Source: Planomicrobium okeanokoites (lineage in GTDB: Bacteria; Bacillota; Bacilli; Bacillales_A; Planococcaceae). From it: 64,000 nt of DNA. The stretch covers positions 372,001 through 436,000 of the forward strand of contig NZ_QQRS01000002.1 in the NCBI RefSeq assembly GCF_003428875.1. The letters are read 5' to 3'. How positions within the stretch are numbered: the stretch's first letter is position 1; each line of letters begins with the position of its first letter. Positions 51,792-61,600 of this stretch are shown one piece after another. The position numbers were made by a program, and so were the translations under genes. The notes under the pieces are model-generated. The model saw only the letters and a list, made by a program, of their open reading frames with translations. It had not been told where the DNA came from and searched no databases.

Positions 51792-52217
51792 ATGAAAGGG
51801 ATCTTATTTGCGCTGCTTGGCGGATTCTTCCTGACTTTCCAAAGCGTCGCCAACGCGACGATCAGCAGTCAGATCGGTTCGTGGCAGGCTGCAGCGATGA
51901 CCCAATTGACCGGTTTTGTACTGGCAATCCTCATCGTCATCGTTCTCAGGGACCGCTCTTACCGGCAGTTGACTGAAGTTTCGCCTCTATATGCCTCCGG
52001 CGGCATGCTGGCAGCGATTGTGCTGTTCAGCAATATGACCGCGGTCCATATTATGGGCGTAACGTTAACCATCGCCATCTTCCTGATTGCACAGCTGGTG
52101 CTGGCAATTGTCATCGATGGCAGAGGATGGTTCGACATGGCTCAAAAAAGAATCGGCAAGACACAGATTATCGGTGTGCTGATGATGGTCGCAGGCGTCA
52201 TTATTTTAAAATTGTAG
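51792..52217 (+). CDS. YdcZ-family (DUF606) membrane transporter half, first copy
   Basis: 141 residues, five membrane helices (FALLGGFFLTFQSVANATIS, ALGIF-type GG-F motif near the N-terminus). These half-size members of the drug/metabolite transporter superfamily often occur in pairs and are thought to work as heterodimers. AAAGGTG lies 10 nt before the ATG at 51792. Followed by a CRP-type regulator and a second YdcZ gene. Confidence 0.85.
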   Translation: MKGILFALLGGFFLTFQSVANATISSQIGSWQAAAMTQLTGFVLAILIVIVLRDRSYRQLTEVSPLYASGGMLAAIVLFSNMTAVHIMGVTLTIAIFLIAQLVLAIVIDGRGWFDMAQKRIGKTQIIGVLMMVAGVIILKL

Positions 52218-52229
52218 GAGTGGAGACAG

Positions 52230-52895
52230 ATGGACAGACGTATTTCGGAATATCTTCAGCAATTTGAGCTTTTGGATCTGTTTCCGGATCATGTCCAAGG
52301 AGAGATGTTCGTCGCTACCTACAGCAGCGGTGAACGCTTATTTTCACAGAGTGATGAAGCGAATACGCTTTATCTGCTGGTCAAAGGGAAATTAAAAATT
52401 TCCATGCTGTCACCAGAAGGGAAACGGCTGATTCTCGCATTCAAGACACAGTTCGATATCGTCGGCGATGTTGAATACGTAAGAGAATGTCCGTTCATCA
52501 ACACGGTGGAAGCCGTAACGGATATCGTGGTCATCGGCATCTCATACGATGTGCTGCGCAAACATATGGCGGATAACGCAGCCTGGCTGCAATTTCTGCT
52601 CCAAACTATCACGACGAAATTCGAAACGAAGACGCGGGCAATGAATTTCAACCTGCTTTACACAGTTGATGTCCGTGTGGCGAGTTACCTGCTGTCGATG
52701 ACCCCGACCCAACAGATGCTCGAATCCACTTCGCTCATTGATATGGCGGATTTGATCGGCACCAGCTACCGTCATTTGAACCGTGTCCTCCAGCAATTCG
52801 AACAAGCTGGATGGATTGTGAAGAAACGCGGAAAAATCACATTGCTCGACCGCGATGCCCTTTTGGAGCAGGCGGGACAAAACATTTACGAATAG
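52230..52895 (+). CDS. CRP/FNR-family regulator (YeiL-like)
   Basis: 221 residues: a cyclic-nucleotide-binding-like beta-roll (about 20-130) and a C-terminal winged helix (MADLIGTSYRHLNRVLQQFE). No Cys cluster for FeS, so not an FNR sensor of that type. Lies 12 bp after and 11 bp before the two YdcZ genes; it presumably regulates this transport operon. Ligand unknown. Confidence 0.85.
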   Translation: MDRRISEYLQQFELLDLFPDHVQGEMFVATYSSGERLFSQSDEANTLYLLVKGKLKISMLSPEGKRLILAFKTQFDIVGDVEYVRECPFINTVEAVTDIVVIGISYDVLRKHMADNAAWLQFLLQTITTKFETKTRAMNFNLLYTVDVRVASYLLSMTPTQQMLESTSLIDMADLIGTSYRHLNRVLQQFEQAGWIVKKRGKITLLDRDALLEQAGQNIYE

Positions 52896-52906
52896 GAGGA
52901 ATCCAA

Positions 52907-53395
52907 ATGGCTCTCGGAATCTTTTTGGCAATTATCGGCGGAGCATTTGTCTCCATCCAGAATACATTTAATGCAAACGTGAAAAAGCGCGTCAGTGTCT
53001 GGACGACCACAACACTTGTACTGTTTCTCGGATTTGCAGCTTCGTTCGTGGCTGGCCTTGCCTTTGAAGGAACCGGATTGTTCAGCTTCGATGCTGAACC
53101 CTGGTTCTGGTTCAGCGGCATCGTCGGAGTCGGCGTTGTTGCCTGTGTCACTCAAGGCGTCCAGATTCTTGGACCAAGCCGCGCCATCTCACTCGTCATG
53201 GTGTCGCAGATTTTCTTCGGCTTGATGTGGGACACGCTTGGCTGGTTCGGGCTCGAGCAGGTGCCATTCACCTGGCAATCGCTGCTTGGCGTGCTGATGA
53301 TCAGCGGCGGCGTGCTGCTGTTCCAGCTGGGACCTAAATTGGAACAGAAACCTTTTGTGAAATTGAATGCTGAAACGGTTAAAGTGAATGATTAA
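52907..53395 (+). CDS. YdcZ-family (DUF606) membrane transporter half, second copy
   Basis: 162 residues, five membrane helices with IIGGAFVSIQNTFNANV, homologous to the first copy. AGGAGGA lies 6 nt before the ATG at 52907. With the first copy and the CRP regulator it makes a three-gene operon closed by a terminator. Confidence 0.87.
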   Translation: MALGIFLAIIGGAFVSIQNTFNANVKKRVSVWTTTTLVLFLGFAASFVAGLAFEGTGLFSFDAEPWFWFSGIVGVGVVACVTQGVQILGPSRAISLVMVSQIFFGLMWDTLGWFGLEQVPFTWQSLLGVLMISGGVLLFQLGPKLEQKPFVKLNAETVKVND

Positions 53396-53405
53396 GCTTA
53401 AAATG

Positions 53406-53452
53406 AAAGAACCCGAAGTGCCTGTTAAAACTTGGCACGCCGGGTTCTTTTC
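53406..53452 (+). terminator. Terminator of the YdcZ-CRP-YdcZ operon
   Basis: AAAGAACCCG-TGCC / GGCA-CGGGTTCTTT stem with TTTT tail. Confidence 0.85.
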
Positions 53453-53513
53453 CTGTTTATATCATATTCATTTTCAAGCAGATTCATATCCGATATCTTT
53501 TTCATTTCAGAAA

Positions 53514-54080
53514 TCACTCCACAAACTCCATCTCATCCAACGGCCAAAAAACGAAACTGGCGCTTCCCATAATCTCTTCGATCGGCACCAACCCGATAAT
53601 CCGGCTGTCTGTACTGTGTTCACGGTTGTCTCCCAATACAAAAACATGGCCTTCCGGAATCTCTTCGATTTCAAGCAGCTCTTCCAGTGTAAAATCTGGT
53701 GTCAATCGGCTGTTCCCTTCGCTTTTCTGCTCCTTAAGAGTGGATAAATAAGGTTCTTCCTGCGTTTCTCCGTTAATAAACAGTTCATCATTTTCGTAAG
53801 CTATATGGTCCCCTGGCAATCCGATTATACGCTTCACATAGTCCTCTTCTTCAGAAGCATGGAAAACAACAATATCAAATCGTTCCGGCTCTCCAAGGGT
53901 ATATCCGATTTTGTTTACAATGATCCGTTCGCCGTCTTCGAGGGTCGGCATCATTGATACACCATCGACCATTACCGGTTCAAACAGGAAAAACCGTATG
54001 CCTCCGACTATAATCACAGCGACCAGAATCGCCTTCACCCATTCCCATAGCTCATTTTTCTCTTTTTTGTCTTTTGCCAC
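53514..54080 (-). CDS. Type I signal peptidase
   Basis: 188 residues with one N-terminal membrane helix (about 14-32) and the Ser/Lys dyad: Ser42 in GVSMMPTL and Lys83 in YVKRIIGLPGD; boxes D (GDNREHSTDSR) and E (GLVP) are present. GTG start at 54080. Cleaves signal peptides on the outer face of the membrane. Monocistronic. Confidence 0.95.
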   Translation of the reverse strand: MAKDKKEKNELWEWVKAILVAVIIVGGIRFFLFEPVMVDGVSMMPTLEDGERIIVNKIGYTLGEPERFDIVVFHASEEEDYVKRIIGLPGDHIAYENDELFINGETQEEPYLSTLKEQKSEGNSRLTPDFTLEELLEIEEIPEGHVFVLGDNREHSTDSRIIGLVPIEEIMGSASFVFWPLDEMEFVE

Positions 54081-54203
54081 GCTCCATCACCTACTCTGAA
54101 ATTTACGGATCAATTAAACTGAGTTTCTTACAAACTATAACTATTAAGGTGAAAAATCAAATCTCTTAGCTGCTTTCGAGTAAAAATTAGTTATTCCAGG
54201 CTT

Positions 54204-54710
54204 TTATCCAAGTTCGCCAACGAACCAGATTTCACTCTCATAATACCCATCCTCATCGTCGATTACTTCTTCGAAGCCCCATATATTTAAACCTTCGCGA
54301 ACAGTCAATCCCCATTCAGATTGAATATCTCTATGATCAGATAAAGGAATCCACTTCTGGTAGGCACTATTTCTGTCAAAGAAGCCTTCGAAATACTCAT
54401 CCCCTTTGAAGACGATGAGTTGCGAATTCCATAAGTCCGGTAGATTTATTGCAGCGACTACCCTGTACTTTTCCTTATTGTCAGGCTTTATTGAAATTAA
54501 ATGTGTTACTCTATCCACTAATGTCTGAACACTGAGCCGTTTGATCTTTCCGGGTGTTTTACCACCACTTATAAACCCTTGGCCAACGGGTAAATGCATA
54601 TGCCAGTAACCATTATAGAATTCTGTTGGATACAAAGCAGTATTTTCTTCGATTTGTTTAACCATGCCAATTGTTTTCCTTTTTCTTCCTCGAACTTTTT
54701 TCTCTCTCAT
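54204..54710 (-). CDS. DUF3916 family protein
   Basis: 168 residues with the basic start REKKVRGRKRK, the FYNGYWHMHLPV segment and NLPDLWNSQLIVF of DUF3916 proteins. Soluble, function unknown. TAGGAG lies 6 nt before the ATG. Confidence 0.78.
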   Translation of the reverse strand: MREKKVRGRKRKTIGMVKQIEENTALYPTEFYNGYWHMHLPVGQGFISGGKTPGKIKRLSVQTLVDRVTHLISIKPDNKEKYRVVAAINLPDLWNSQLIVFKGDEYFEGFFDRNSAYQKWIPLSDHRDIQSEWGLTVREGLNIWGFEEVIDDEDGYYESEIWFVGELG

Positions 54711-54756
54711 GTTGATCTCCTAACTTTTAAAATAAAATTAATAATGGCATGAGGCG

Positions 54757-55086
54757 TTATTTTTTATCTTGATACCATTTCCCCACAACTTTTCTTTTAT
54801 CGAGGTCAATATACACAACCAGATTTCCGGAAGCATTGCTGCCTGTGTCGTGAAACACCACTGCATATACCTGCTCTTTATGGTAATCACTGTCGATCAA
54901 TGATTCTATCCCAGGTGTGACATCTTCTTTTGTGACAGTAGAGTCTTTGGGACTGACAGGAATTAAATCCTGTTCCGCTTTTGAAAGGCTATTGTATGCC
55001 ATCATTTCGATAGGCAACACAGAAGCGGATGGACTGCAGCCAGCCAGCAATAAAAACAGGAATGGAAGGAACAGAATTTTTTTCAC
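54757..55086 (-). CDS. Hypothetical lipoprotein
   Basis: 109 residues with a lipobox (LLAGC, Cys at 17). The mature part is a small mixed domain (VYAVVFHDTGSNASGNLVVY in parts) ending in KRKVVGKW. GTG start at 55086 with AAGGGG upstream. Family not recognised. Confidence 0.6.
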   Translation of the reverse strand: MKKILFLPFLFLLLAGCSPSASVLPIEMMAYNSLSKAEQDLIPVSPKDSTVTKEDVTPGIESLIDSDYHKEQVYAVVFHDTGSNASGNLVVYIDLDKRKVVGKWYQDKK

Positions 55087-55212
55087 GTGGGACGCCCCTT
55101 TTCAGCGGATATTATTTCACTCCGACTCGAACAATCAAGCCTCTTCTTTTTTTATTCCACTTATTTCTTTAAAAACCTTTTTCCAAGGAAATTTACATGT
55201 CCAATTATAAAA

Positions 55213-55240
55213 GAGGCAGCATCTGTTAAGATGCCGCCTC
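55213..55240 (-). terminator. Terminator of the EamA transporter gene
   Basis: GAGGC-GCATC / GATGC-GCCTC stem; TCTTTTATAATT follows on the minus strand. Confidence 0.85.
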
Positions 55241-55243
55241 CTG

Positions 55244-56158
55244 CTATTCTTCTGCCAGTTCCTTTGATTCCCCGTCACCGGCAAGCGACAGCCAGGTGAC
55301 GAAGACGAGCATGATTGCCGCCCCGCCAAGCTGGATGGGTTCCAGGAATTGGCCAAACCAAAGGGCTGAGATAATCATCGCCGTCAGCGGCTCAAAAGCT
55401 GATAAGATGCTCGCTTCCACGGGCAGGATGAAGCGCATGCTGCTCAAGAACAGGACGAATGCCAGTGTCCCGATAATGATGACAGCCAAAATTCCCAGGG
55501 AGACGCCCGGTTTAGCCAGAAGCGGCCAATCAGCCGATCTGAAAACAGGATTGACCAGCCCCAGGAAAATGCCGCCGAACAGCATGGACCATCCGACAAT
55601 CAGCAGGACGCCCCACTCTTCCATGAGCCTCCCGGGATAGAGCGTATAGAAAGCGAAAGCCAGTCCGACCATCACTCCCCAGAAGAGCGCTATCCCACTG
55701 ATTGCCAGTTCATCGAGCCGTCCGTTTGTCAGTAAGAGAAATAACCCTGCCATCGTACCGATCATTCCGATCACCTGGTACTTGGGTGGAAACTTCTTAT
55801 GCCGCAGCGAAATAAAGAGAATCAGATAAACCGGCGCCAAAAATTGGAACAAGGTCGCAACCACCGCGTTGCTTGTTTCAATAGAAGAAACAAAACTGAA
55901 TTGGACCCCCAGCATGCCAAGCACAGAGAAAATCAGCAATTGCCGCACCCAGATGCCGCCATGAAAAACAGAGAGGATTTTGACTCGCTTCAATTTCAGA
56001 AAAACCAGCAGCAGAACGCCCGCAATAATCAGCCGAAGAGTCAAAAGAAACGAAACAGATATCCCATAAGCTTCAAAAAGCCATTCCATCAGCGGCCCCG
56101 TTGCGCCCCATAACGCCGCTCCACTCAAAATCATCGCAATGCCTTTTACCCGATTCAT
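55244..56158 (-). CDS. EamA/DMT-family transporter
   Basis: 304 residues with ten membrane helices in two EamA repeats (GAALWGATGPLMEW near the start, a second GLAFAFYTLYPG after the midpoint, and SAFEPLTAMI, typical of the second repeat). Possibly exports amino acids or other small metabolites; substrate unknown. AGGGGGAG precedes the ATG. Confidence 0.88.
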   Translation of the reverse strand: MNRVKGIAMILSGAALWGATGPLMEWLFEAYGISVSFLLTLRLIIAGVLLLVFLKLKRVKILSVFHGGIWVRQLLIFSVLGMLGVQFSFVSSIETSNAVVATLFQFLAPVYLILFISLRHKKFPPKYQVIGMIGTMAGLFLLLTNGRLDELAISGIALFWGVMVGLAFAFYTLYPGRLMEEWGVLLIVGWSMLFGGIFLGLVNPVFRSADWPLLAKPGVSLGILAVIIIGTLAFVLFLSSMRFILPVEASILSAFEPLTAMIISALWFGQFLEPIQLGGAAIMLVFVTWLSLAGDGESKELAEE

Positions 56159-56508
56159 CAGGCTCCCCCTTTCACTGAAATGGTGTCAAATCCTTAAATC
56201 TCATTTAAATATACATATTAACAGATGGCATTGTCTTTTAGAGAAAATTATTTCTTGCTGTAAAATTAATTAAGAAAAAGATTAAAACCAAGAATTCAGT
56301 AATATTCAGATTCATGAAACACTTTCCAAAATTTATAAAAGAAATACTATCTTACACTTGCTCAATCATTTAAACTTTGAATAGATGGAAAATAATAACT
56401 TTATTCATTTTACAAAATATACAATTCGATTTAAAAAATGTCTTTCTACTAAAATTAACATATAGCTGATTTCAGCAGCTTTCTTTATCTGCCAGGAGGG
56501 GAATTAGA
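56159..56508. other. Gene-free AT-rich control region between divergent genes
   Basis: Holds the start regions of the EamA gene (minus) and the GGDEF gene (plus). Very AT rich; I see no riboswitch, repeat or clear operator. Confidence 0.4.
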
Positions 56509-58944
56509 TTGGAGAATTACTATATTGAAAATATAGACCAGGATTTTTTAGTCTCTACTGCTCTATTGGATGTCATTGAAGATCCGGTATTTTTAATGAA
56601 AGAAGAACAGGATTCATTCAAGTATATGTATGCCAATCCAGCAGCTTTATCCGTACTGGATTTAACGGAAATTAAAGGGCTCCAGATCGGTGAGGTCCTG
56701 CCTCCGGAACTTTGCCGGCAATTGATGGTGCATTATCGGATGGTACAGTCCACTCGAAAATCCGTCGAATTTACAGAGCGAATCCAGACTGTGTACGGTG
56801 GATTCATCGGAGAAACAAAACTTAATCCGATTGTATCCAAAGACGGCAGATGTTTGTATGTCCTTGCCATTGTCCGGGATGTAACGGAAAGGGAACGGAA
56901 AAAACAAGAACTGCTGGATACACAGCGAGAGATGGAAATTGAGCGGAAAAGATTGAGTTCGCTGGTGAACAACAATGCAAATCCTGTATTTGAATTTGAC
57001 CAGCACCAAAGATTCACCAGCCTCAATAAGATGGTGGCGGAAGCAACCGGCTTTTCGGAAGAAGAACTGCTGGGATCCTCAATATTATCTTTAGTAGCCG
57101 ATCATTGCTTGGATGAGGCACGATTGAACGTTGAAAAGGCGTTAAAAGGGCAAGCCCTTGATTTCGAAGTGAGCATTTATACAAAAAATCGGCAGATTGA
57201 GGTACTTCACTTGAATACGATTCCGATTATTATTGAAGAAAACGTAATCGGAGTCTATGCCATTGCGAAGGCGATCACCAAGCAAAAGGAAATGGGACGC
57301 CTCCTGCTGGAAAGTGAACAGCGCTACAAGTCGCTGTTTGAAAATCATCCCCACGGAATCATGACTTTTGACAAGGCTGGCAATCTATCGAGTATCAATA
57401 AAAGGATCGAGTCCATTACAGGTCATAACCTGACGGAACTCGGTGGCCAGCAGTACCTTTCAATCATATTGGACGCAGAAGCGGAAAAAGTGCGCAGCAA
57501 CTTTTACAAAACCATTCTTGAACGGCAGCCAGTGCAGTACGAATTGACGTTCCGCCATAAAAAAGGGCACCTGATTGATCTGCAGGTGATCAACATCCCC
57601 ATCATCGCTGACAGCCAATTGGTGGGAATCCATGGCATCATCACCGATATCACTGCGATCAATCAAGCCCAGCAGGCTTTGATTGCTGCTAAAACAGAAC
57701 TTGAAGTCTTCTGGGGAAATTCGACTGATCCTATTTTTTACATAGACACAAAAGGTGACATCCTGAAAGTGAACCCGGCGTTCGAGAAGACATTCGGCTT
57801 TACGGAAGAAGAAATGGTCACCGGCAAAGGCACCATCATCCCTCCGCATATGCGGCACGACCAAATCAATATTGTAGAAAGGCTCCTTACCGGTGAAACC
57901 GTCAATTCCCATGACACCATCCGTCTGACGAAAACCGGTAAAGTGCTGAACATCATTTCTTCGTATTCACCTGTAAGAAATGCGGATAAAGAAATTATTG
58001 GTGCCACCATTATCTATAAAGATGTCACGGAACTTAAAATAGCCGAAAAAGAACTTCTGAAAAGCCAGGAGAAGTACAAAATCATTACAGAAAGCACATT
58101 TGATATCGTTACGATGATCAATTTGAATGGAACGATTGAATATGTATCTCCAGCTTACGAAACGATTTCAGGATATTCCGCCAGCGACTGTATTGGAAAA
58201 CCCCTGATGATGAACATTCATCCGGAAGACGAAGCCGCATTGACAGAAAGCGTAGCTTCCTTGCTTAAAGGCGGCAAACCGGCGACGCTTCAAGCCCGCT
58301 TCAAACACAAGGAAGGCCATTATATCTGGATGGAGGTTTCCCCAACCCCCGTTTTGGAAAATGGGGAATTAAAACAGGTCTTCACCATATCGAGAGATAT
58401 CACAGAGCGAAGAAAGCTTCAGGAAAAAATAGAAAGAATGGCATTCTACGATCATTTGACCGGTATACCTAACCGGCGGACTTTTGACGACCAGTTGGCA
58501 AAGGCGGTTGACCGTTCAAAATCAACCGGAAAAAAAGTGGCTGTCCTCATGCTGGATGGCCATAAATTCAAACAGATAAACGACCAATACGGCCATGATG
58601 CCGGAGATGCCGTCATTATAGAAATGGCGCTGCGGCTGCAATCCTGCGTCCATCCGACGGCGACCGCGGCGCGTTTAGGCGGAGACGAGATGGGCGTGGT
58701 CCTGCCGGCAATCGAGTCTTTGGAAGCGGCCGAAGACATGGCAAAGAAAATACTGAATTCGTTTAATAAACCGTTGCGCTTCAATGGATCCGATATCAAA
58801 ATTGGCGCCAGCATCGGCATCGCGCTCTGCCCCGACCACTCCACAGATGAAAAACAGCTGATCAAATCCGCTGACCTGGCTTTGTATGAAGCGAAGAAAC
58901 TGGGTCGGGATACGTATCAGGTGTTTGTAGCGGAACGCGTGTGA
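56509..58944 (+). CDS. Cytoplasmic five-PAS GGDEF protein (probable diguanylate cyclase)
   Basis: 811 residues, no membrane segment. Five PAS units are visible by their closing strands: RDVTERERKK (about 125), AKAITKQKE (265), TDITAINQA (385), KDVTELKIAEK (510) and RDITERRKLQ (632). The GGDEF domain covers about 640-805 with ...FYDHLTGIPNRRTF at its start. The signature is GGDEM (724-728) instead of GGDEF, and the metal loop reads LDGHKFKQIND where LDxDxFK is usual, so the second Asp is His. No RxxD inhibition site is seen. Activity may be altered. TTG start with AGGAGGGG 7 nt upstream. Confidence 0.9.
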   Translation: MENYYIENIDQDFLVSTALLDVIEDPVFLMKEEQDSFKYMYANPAALSVLDLTEIKGLQIGEVLPPELCRQLMVHYRMVQSTRKSVEFTERIQTVYGGFIGETKLNPIVSKDGRCLYVLAIVRDVTERERKKQELLDTQREMEIERKRLSSLVNNNANPVFEFDQHQRFTSLNKMVAEATGFSEEELLGSSILSLVADHCLDEARLNVEKALKGQALDFEVSIYTKNRQIEVLHLNTIPIIIEENVIGVYAIAKAITKQKEMGRLLLESEQRYKSLFENHPHGIMTFDKAGNLSSINKRIESITGHNLTELGGQQYLSIILDAEAEKVRSNFYKTILERQPVQYELTFRHKKGHLIDLQVINIPIIADSQLVGIHGIITDITAINQAQQALIAAKTELEVFWGNSTDPIFYIDTKGDILKVNPAFEKTFGFTEEEMVTGKGTIIPPHMRHDQINIVERLLTGETVNSHDTIRLTKTGKVLNIISSYSPVRNADKEIIGATIIYKDVTELKIAEKELLKSQEKYKIITESTFDIVTMINLNGTIEYVSPAYETISGYSASDCIGKPLMMNIHPEDEAALTESVASLLKGGKPATLQARFKHKEGHYIWMEVSPTPVLENGELKQVFTISRDITERRKLQEKIERMAFYDHLTGIPNRRTFDDQLAKAVDRSKSTGKKVAVLMLDGHKFKQINDQYGHDAGDAVIIEMALRLQSCVHPTATAARLGGDEMGVVLPAIESLEAAEDMAKKILNSFNKPLRFNGSDIKIGASIGIALCPDHSTDEKQLIKSADLALYEAKKLGRDTYQVFVAERV

Positions 58945-58976
58945 ATTTTTAGGATGAAAATTTTTGGATACAATAT

Positions 58977-59025
58977 GAAAAGCTCGAAAGAAAGCCGTTT
59001 TACGGTTTTCTTTCGAGCTTTTTTG
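58977..59025 (+). terminator. Terminator of the GGDEF gene
   Basis: AAAAGCTCGAAAGAAA-CCG / CGG-TTCTTTCGAGCTTTT stem with T-run. Confidence 0.92.
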
Positions 59026-59132
59026 ATCCATTTGAATTAACCGTATAAATGTATAAAAGCTAAACCAAATGAAATCAACCCCGTCAGAATTCAGCGAAGC
59101 AAAAAAGCATTCAGGGTGGATGCTGCTTTGTT

Positions 59133-60098
59133 TTATTTCATTAACTGCAATACCTGTTCTTTAGTGGGAAGGGCGGAAATGGCTCCTTTCCCGGTAGTAA
59201 CCAGCGCTCCGCTGGCGTTTGCGAAAGCCAGCAGCTCCTGGTGATGTTCACTCAATACAGCTTCCAGATTGTCCTGTCTTGTATCCAGGTTCAGCAATTG
59301 ATACAAAAAGCCGCCGGTGAATGCATCCCCTGCCCCGGTCGTGTCCTCCACTTCCACGGAATATCCCGCGGACGAATATTTATGGTTCCCTGCGTAAAGA
59401 TCCGCACCTTCCGCGCCTTTCGTCAGCACCACTGCCTGAACGTCCCCTTTAAACAAAGACGCAATTGCTTTTGATTCATCCGCTGTACCGGTGATAAATT
59501 CCAGTTCATCATCAGAAATTTTGACAATATGCGCCATCGGAACAAAATCCAGAATGGTCTTTCGGCAGTCCTCAGGATTCTCCCAAAGGGGCAGGCGCAC
59601 ATTCGGATCAAAACTGATGATCCCGCCGCGCGCCTTGACTGCTCCAATCGCTTTAAGGTGAGCATATTTTATCGGACTCTCCACTAAATCCACAGAACAA
59701 AAATGCAAAAAATCGCCTTGTTGGAACCAGTCCTCATCTATTTCCGATTCTTTGAGAAGCAAATCGGCAGAAGGGTTTCTGTAAAATGAAAAGTCACGTT
59801 CACCGTTTTCACGCAAGGATACAAAGGCAAGCCCGGTATTCGCCTCCTTTGTCCTTACGATTTTATCTGTCCTTACGCCGAACTCTGTCATTTGTTCCAA
59901 TAGAAAGGCGCCAAAAGCATCTTCCCCTAATTTAGTGATCAGTGAAGCAGTCCCACCAAATTTCGCAACCGCAGCTGCTACATTTGCAGGAGCGCCTCCA
60001 GGCACCCGCGTAAAAGAAGCCACATCTTTCAAGGCGATTCCTTTTTGGTGGGGGATGAAATCTATCAATATCTCGCCAATAGAAAACAGATTTCCCAT
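59133..60098 (-). CDS. scrK: Fructokinase/PfkB-family sugar kinase
   Basis: 321 residues with both PfkB signatures: GGAPANVAAAVAKFGG near the N-terminus and DTTGAGDAFTGGF (catalytic Asp) near the C-terminus. It starts 29 bp after the sucrose hydrolase gene with GGAGGAG upstream, so fructose released by that enzyme is the probable substrate. Product would be fructose 6-phosphate. Confidence 0.88.
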   Translation of the reverse strand: MGNLFSIGEILIDFIPHQKGIALKDVASFTRVPGGAPANVAAAVAKFGGTASLITKLGEDAFGAFLLEQMTEFGVRTDKIVRTKEANTGLAFVSLRENGERDFSFYRNPSADLLLKESEIDEDWFQQGDFLHFCSVDLVESPIKYAHLKAIGAVKARGGIISFDPNVRLPLWENPEDCRKTILDFVPMAHIVKISDDELEFITGTADESKAIASLFKGDVQAVVLTKGAEGADLYAGNHKYSSAGYSVEVEDTTGAGDAFTGGFLYQLLNLDTRQDNLEAVLSEHHQELLAFANASGALVTTGKGAISALPTKEQVLQLMK

Positions 60099-60127
60099 TC
60101 AGCACATCTCCTCCTTCGGACATTCAC

Positions 60128-61600
60128 CTATAAATAATCCCACTTCACTGCTTTAAACTCCGCAGAACCGCCCATTGCATAGAACCGGATTTCCTGGCTT
60201 CTTATATCCGGGAAAATCCGGGCGGTGAACGTTTCTTCTCCATCGTCCACAAAAATCTCCACTGAGGAAGAATCAACAAATAACTGAAACTTGTGGGAAT
60301 CTCCAGCGATTCGGCATTTTCTTTCCGTTCCATATGTGCTGCCAATCACTTTGCCAGATAATGTGCGGTCCAGAATGATTTTCTTTTGGATCGCATCGTA
60401 TTTGATCACCGTTTTTTCTTCAGCTCCCGCACGGAATTCTATGCCATATTCCAAAGCGTCACCTTGTTCAAACTCACAGACCAGCTCATAGGTGACCCCT
60501 GAGAATCCATCAACCATTTTATTTTCATCCCGAATTATATCTGCTGCTTCGACTTTATTTTTACGGAGTGATTGAAGTTCCGGAACCGGCTTTTGAATCA
60601 GTTTGCCATCGCGCAGCGATAATTCCCTCATGATGGTCAGGCAATTAGCCCAGCCGTTGATGTCGCTGGGATACTCAATTTCAGGCAATCCCATCCAGGC
60701 GACCATCAGCCTTCTGCCTCCTGGATCTTTCATCGTATGCGGAGCATAAAAATCAAATCCGCGATCAAGTTCGATGAAATCTCCGTGAATCAATTCACGC
60801 CGTTGCAGATCGAGCTTTTCTCCCACAACGTACCCCGCCTGGTAAATATTTTGATAAAGATCGCCAACTGGCTCCAGCCCTTGCGGAGAGAAAATCAGGA
60901 TCCCCTTATCGTCCATTTCAAAATAATCCGGGCATTCCCACATAAAACCGAAGTGTTCCAAATTTGTGGCCAGCTCCCCTTCAAACTTCCATTCCAGCAA
61001 GTCAGATGAACTCAACAAACAGACGCCTCCGGTTTTATCAGTTCTTTGCGCGCCTATCACGGCATAAAACTTGTCATCTGCCTTCCATAATTTCGGATCG
61101 CGGAAATGCTCTGTATATCCTTCCGGAACTTTATTGAGAACTGATTTTTTCGATTTGATGATGTTTCCGTCCTCATCCATCACGGCTATGCAAAGATAAG
61201 GATGCCGCACGAGATTCTCATCCCGCGTATTGCCTGTATACAACAAGTACAAGTTTCCGTTATGCTCAACCGCACTTCCTGAATAGGCGCCGTGGCTGTC
61301 AAAATACTCATCGGGTTTAATGGCAATCCCGACATTCGTCCAATTTACCAGGTCTGTTGATTTGGTATGATACCAATACTTCAAGCCATGAAACGGACCT
61401 AACGGATGCCATTGATAATACAAATGATATTCACCGTTGTAGAAGCAGAAACCGTTCGGATCGTTGAGCAGCCCGGAAACCGGCTGGATATGAAACGTTT
61501 GCCGCCAGGTACAGCTATTGACTCTGATAATCAGGTTATCTATATCTTCTTGACTGACCTGATCAAGCCGAATGTAACTTTTCCCCCGTGGTAGTGCCAT
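60128..61600 (-). CDS. scrB: Sucrose-6-phosphate hydrolase / GH32 beta-fructofuranosidase
   Basis: 490 residues: five-blade propeller with nucleophile Asp47 in NDPNG, stabiliser FRDP (Asp168) and acid/base Glu222 in WECP, then a C-terminal beta-sandwich (about 345-490). No signal peptide, so intracellular, as for enzymes acting on imported sucrose or sucrose 6-phosphate. AAAGGGG precedes the ATG at 61600. No PTS or permease gene is present nearby, so whether the substrate is phosphorylated is open. Confidence 0.92.
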   Translation of the reverse strand: MALPRGKSYIRLDQVSQEDIDNLIIRVNSCTWRQTFHIQPVSGLLNDPNGFCFYNGEYHLYYQWHPLGPFHGLKYWYHTKSTDLVNWTNVGIAIKPDEYFDSHGAYSGSAVEHNGNLYLLYTGNTRDENLVRHPYLCIAVMDEDGNIIKSKKSVLNKVPEGYTEHFRDPKLWKADDKFYAVIGAQRTDKTGGVCLLSSSDLLEWKFEGELATNLEHFGFMWECPDYFEMDDKGILIFSPQGLEPVGDLYQNIYQAGYVVGEKLDLQRRELIHGDFIELDRGFDFYAPHTMKDPGGRRLMVAWMGLPEIEYPSDINGWANCLTIMRELSLRDGKLIQKPVPELQSLRKNKVEAADIIRDENKMVDGFSGVTYELVCEFEQGDALEYGIEFRAGAEEKTVIKYDAIQKKIILDRTLSGKVIGSTYGTERKCRIAGDSHKFQLFVDSSSVEIFVDDGEETFTARIFPDIRSQEIRFYAMGGSAEFKAVKWDYL

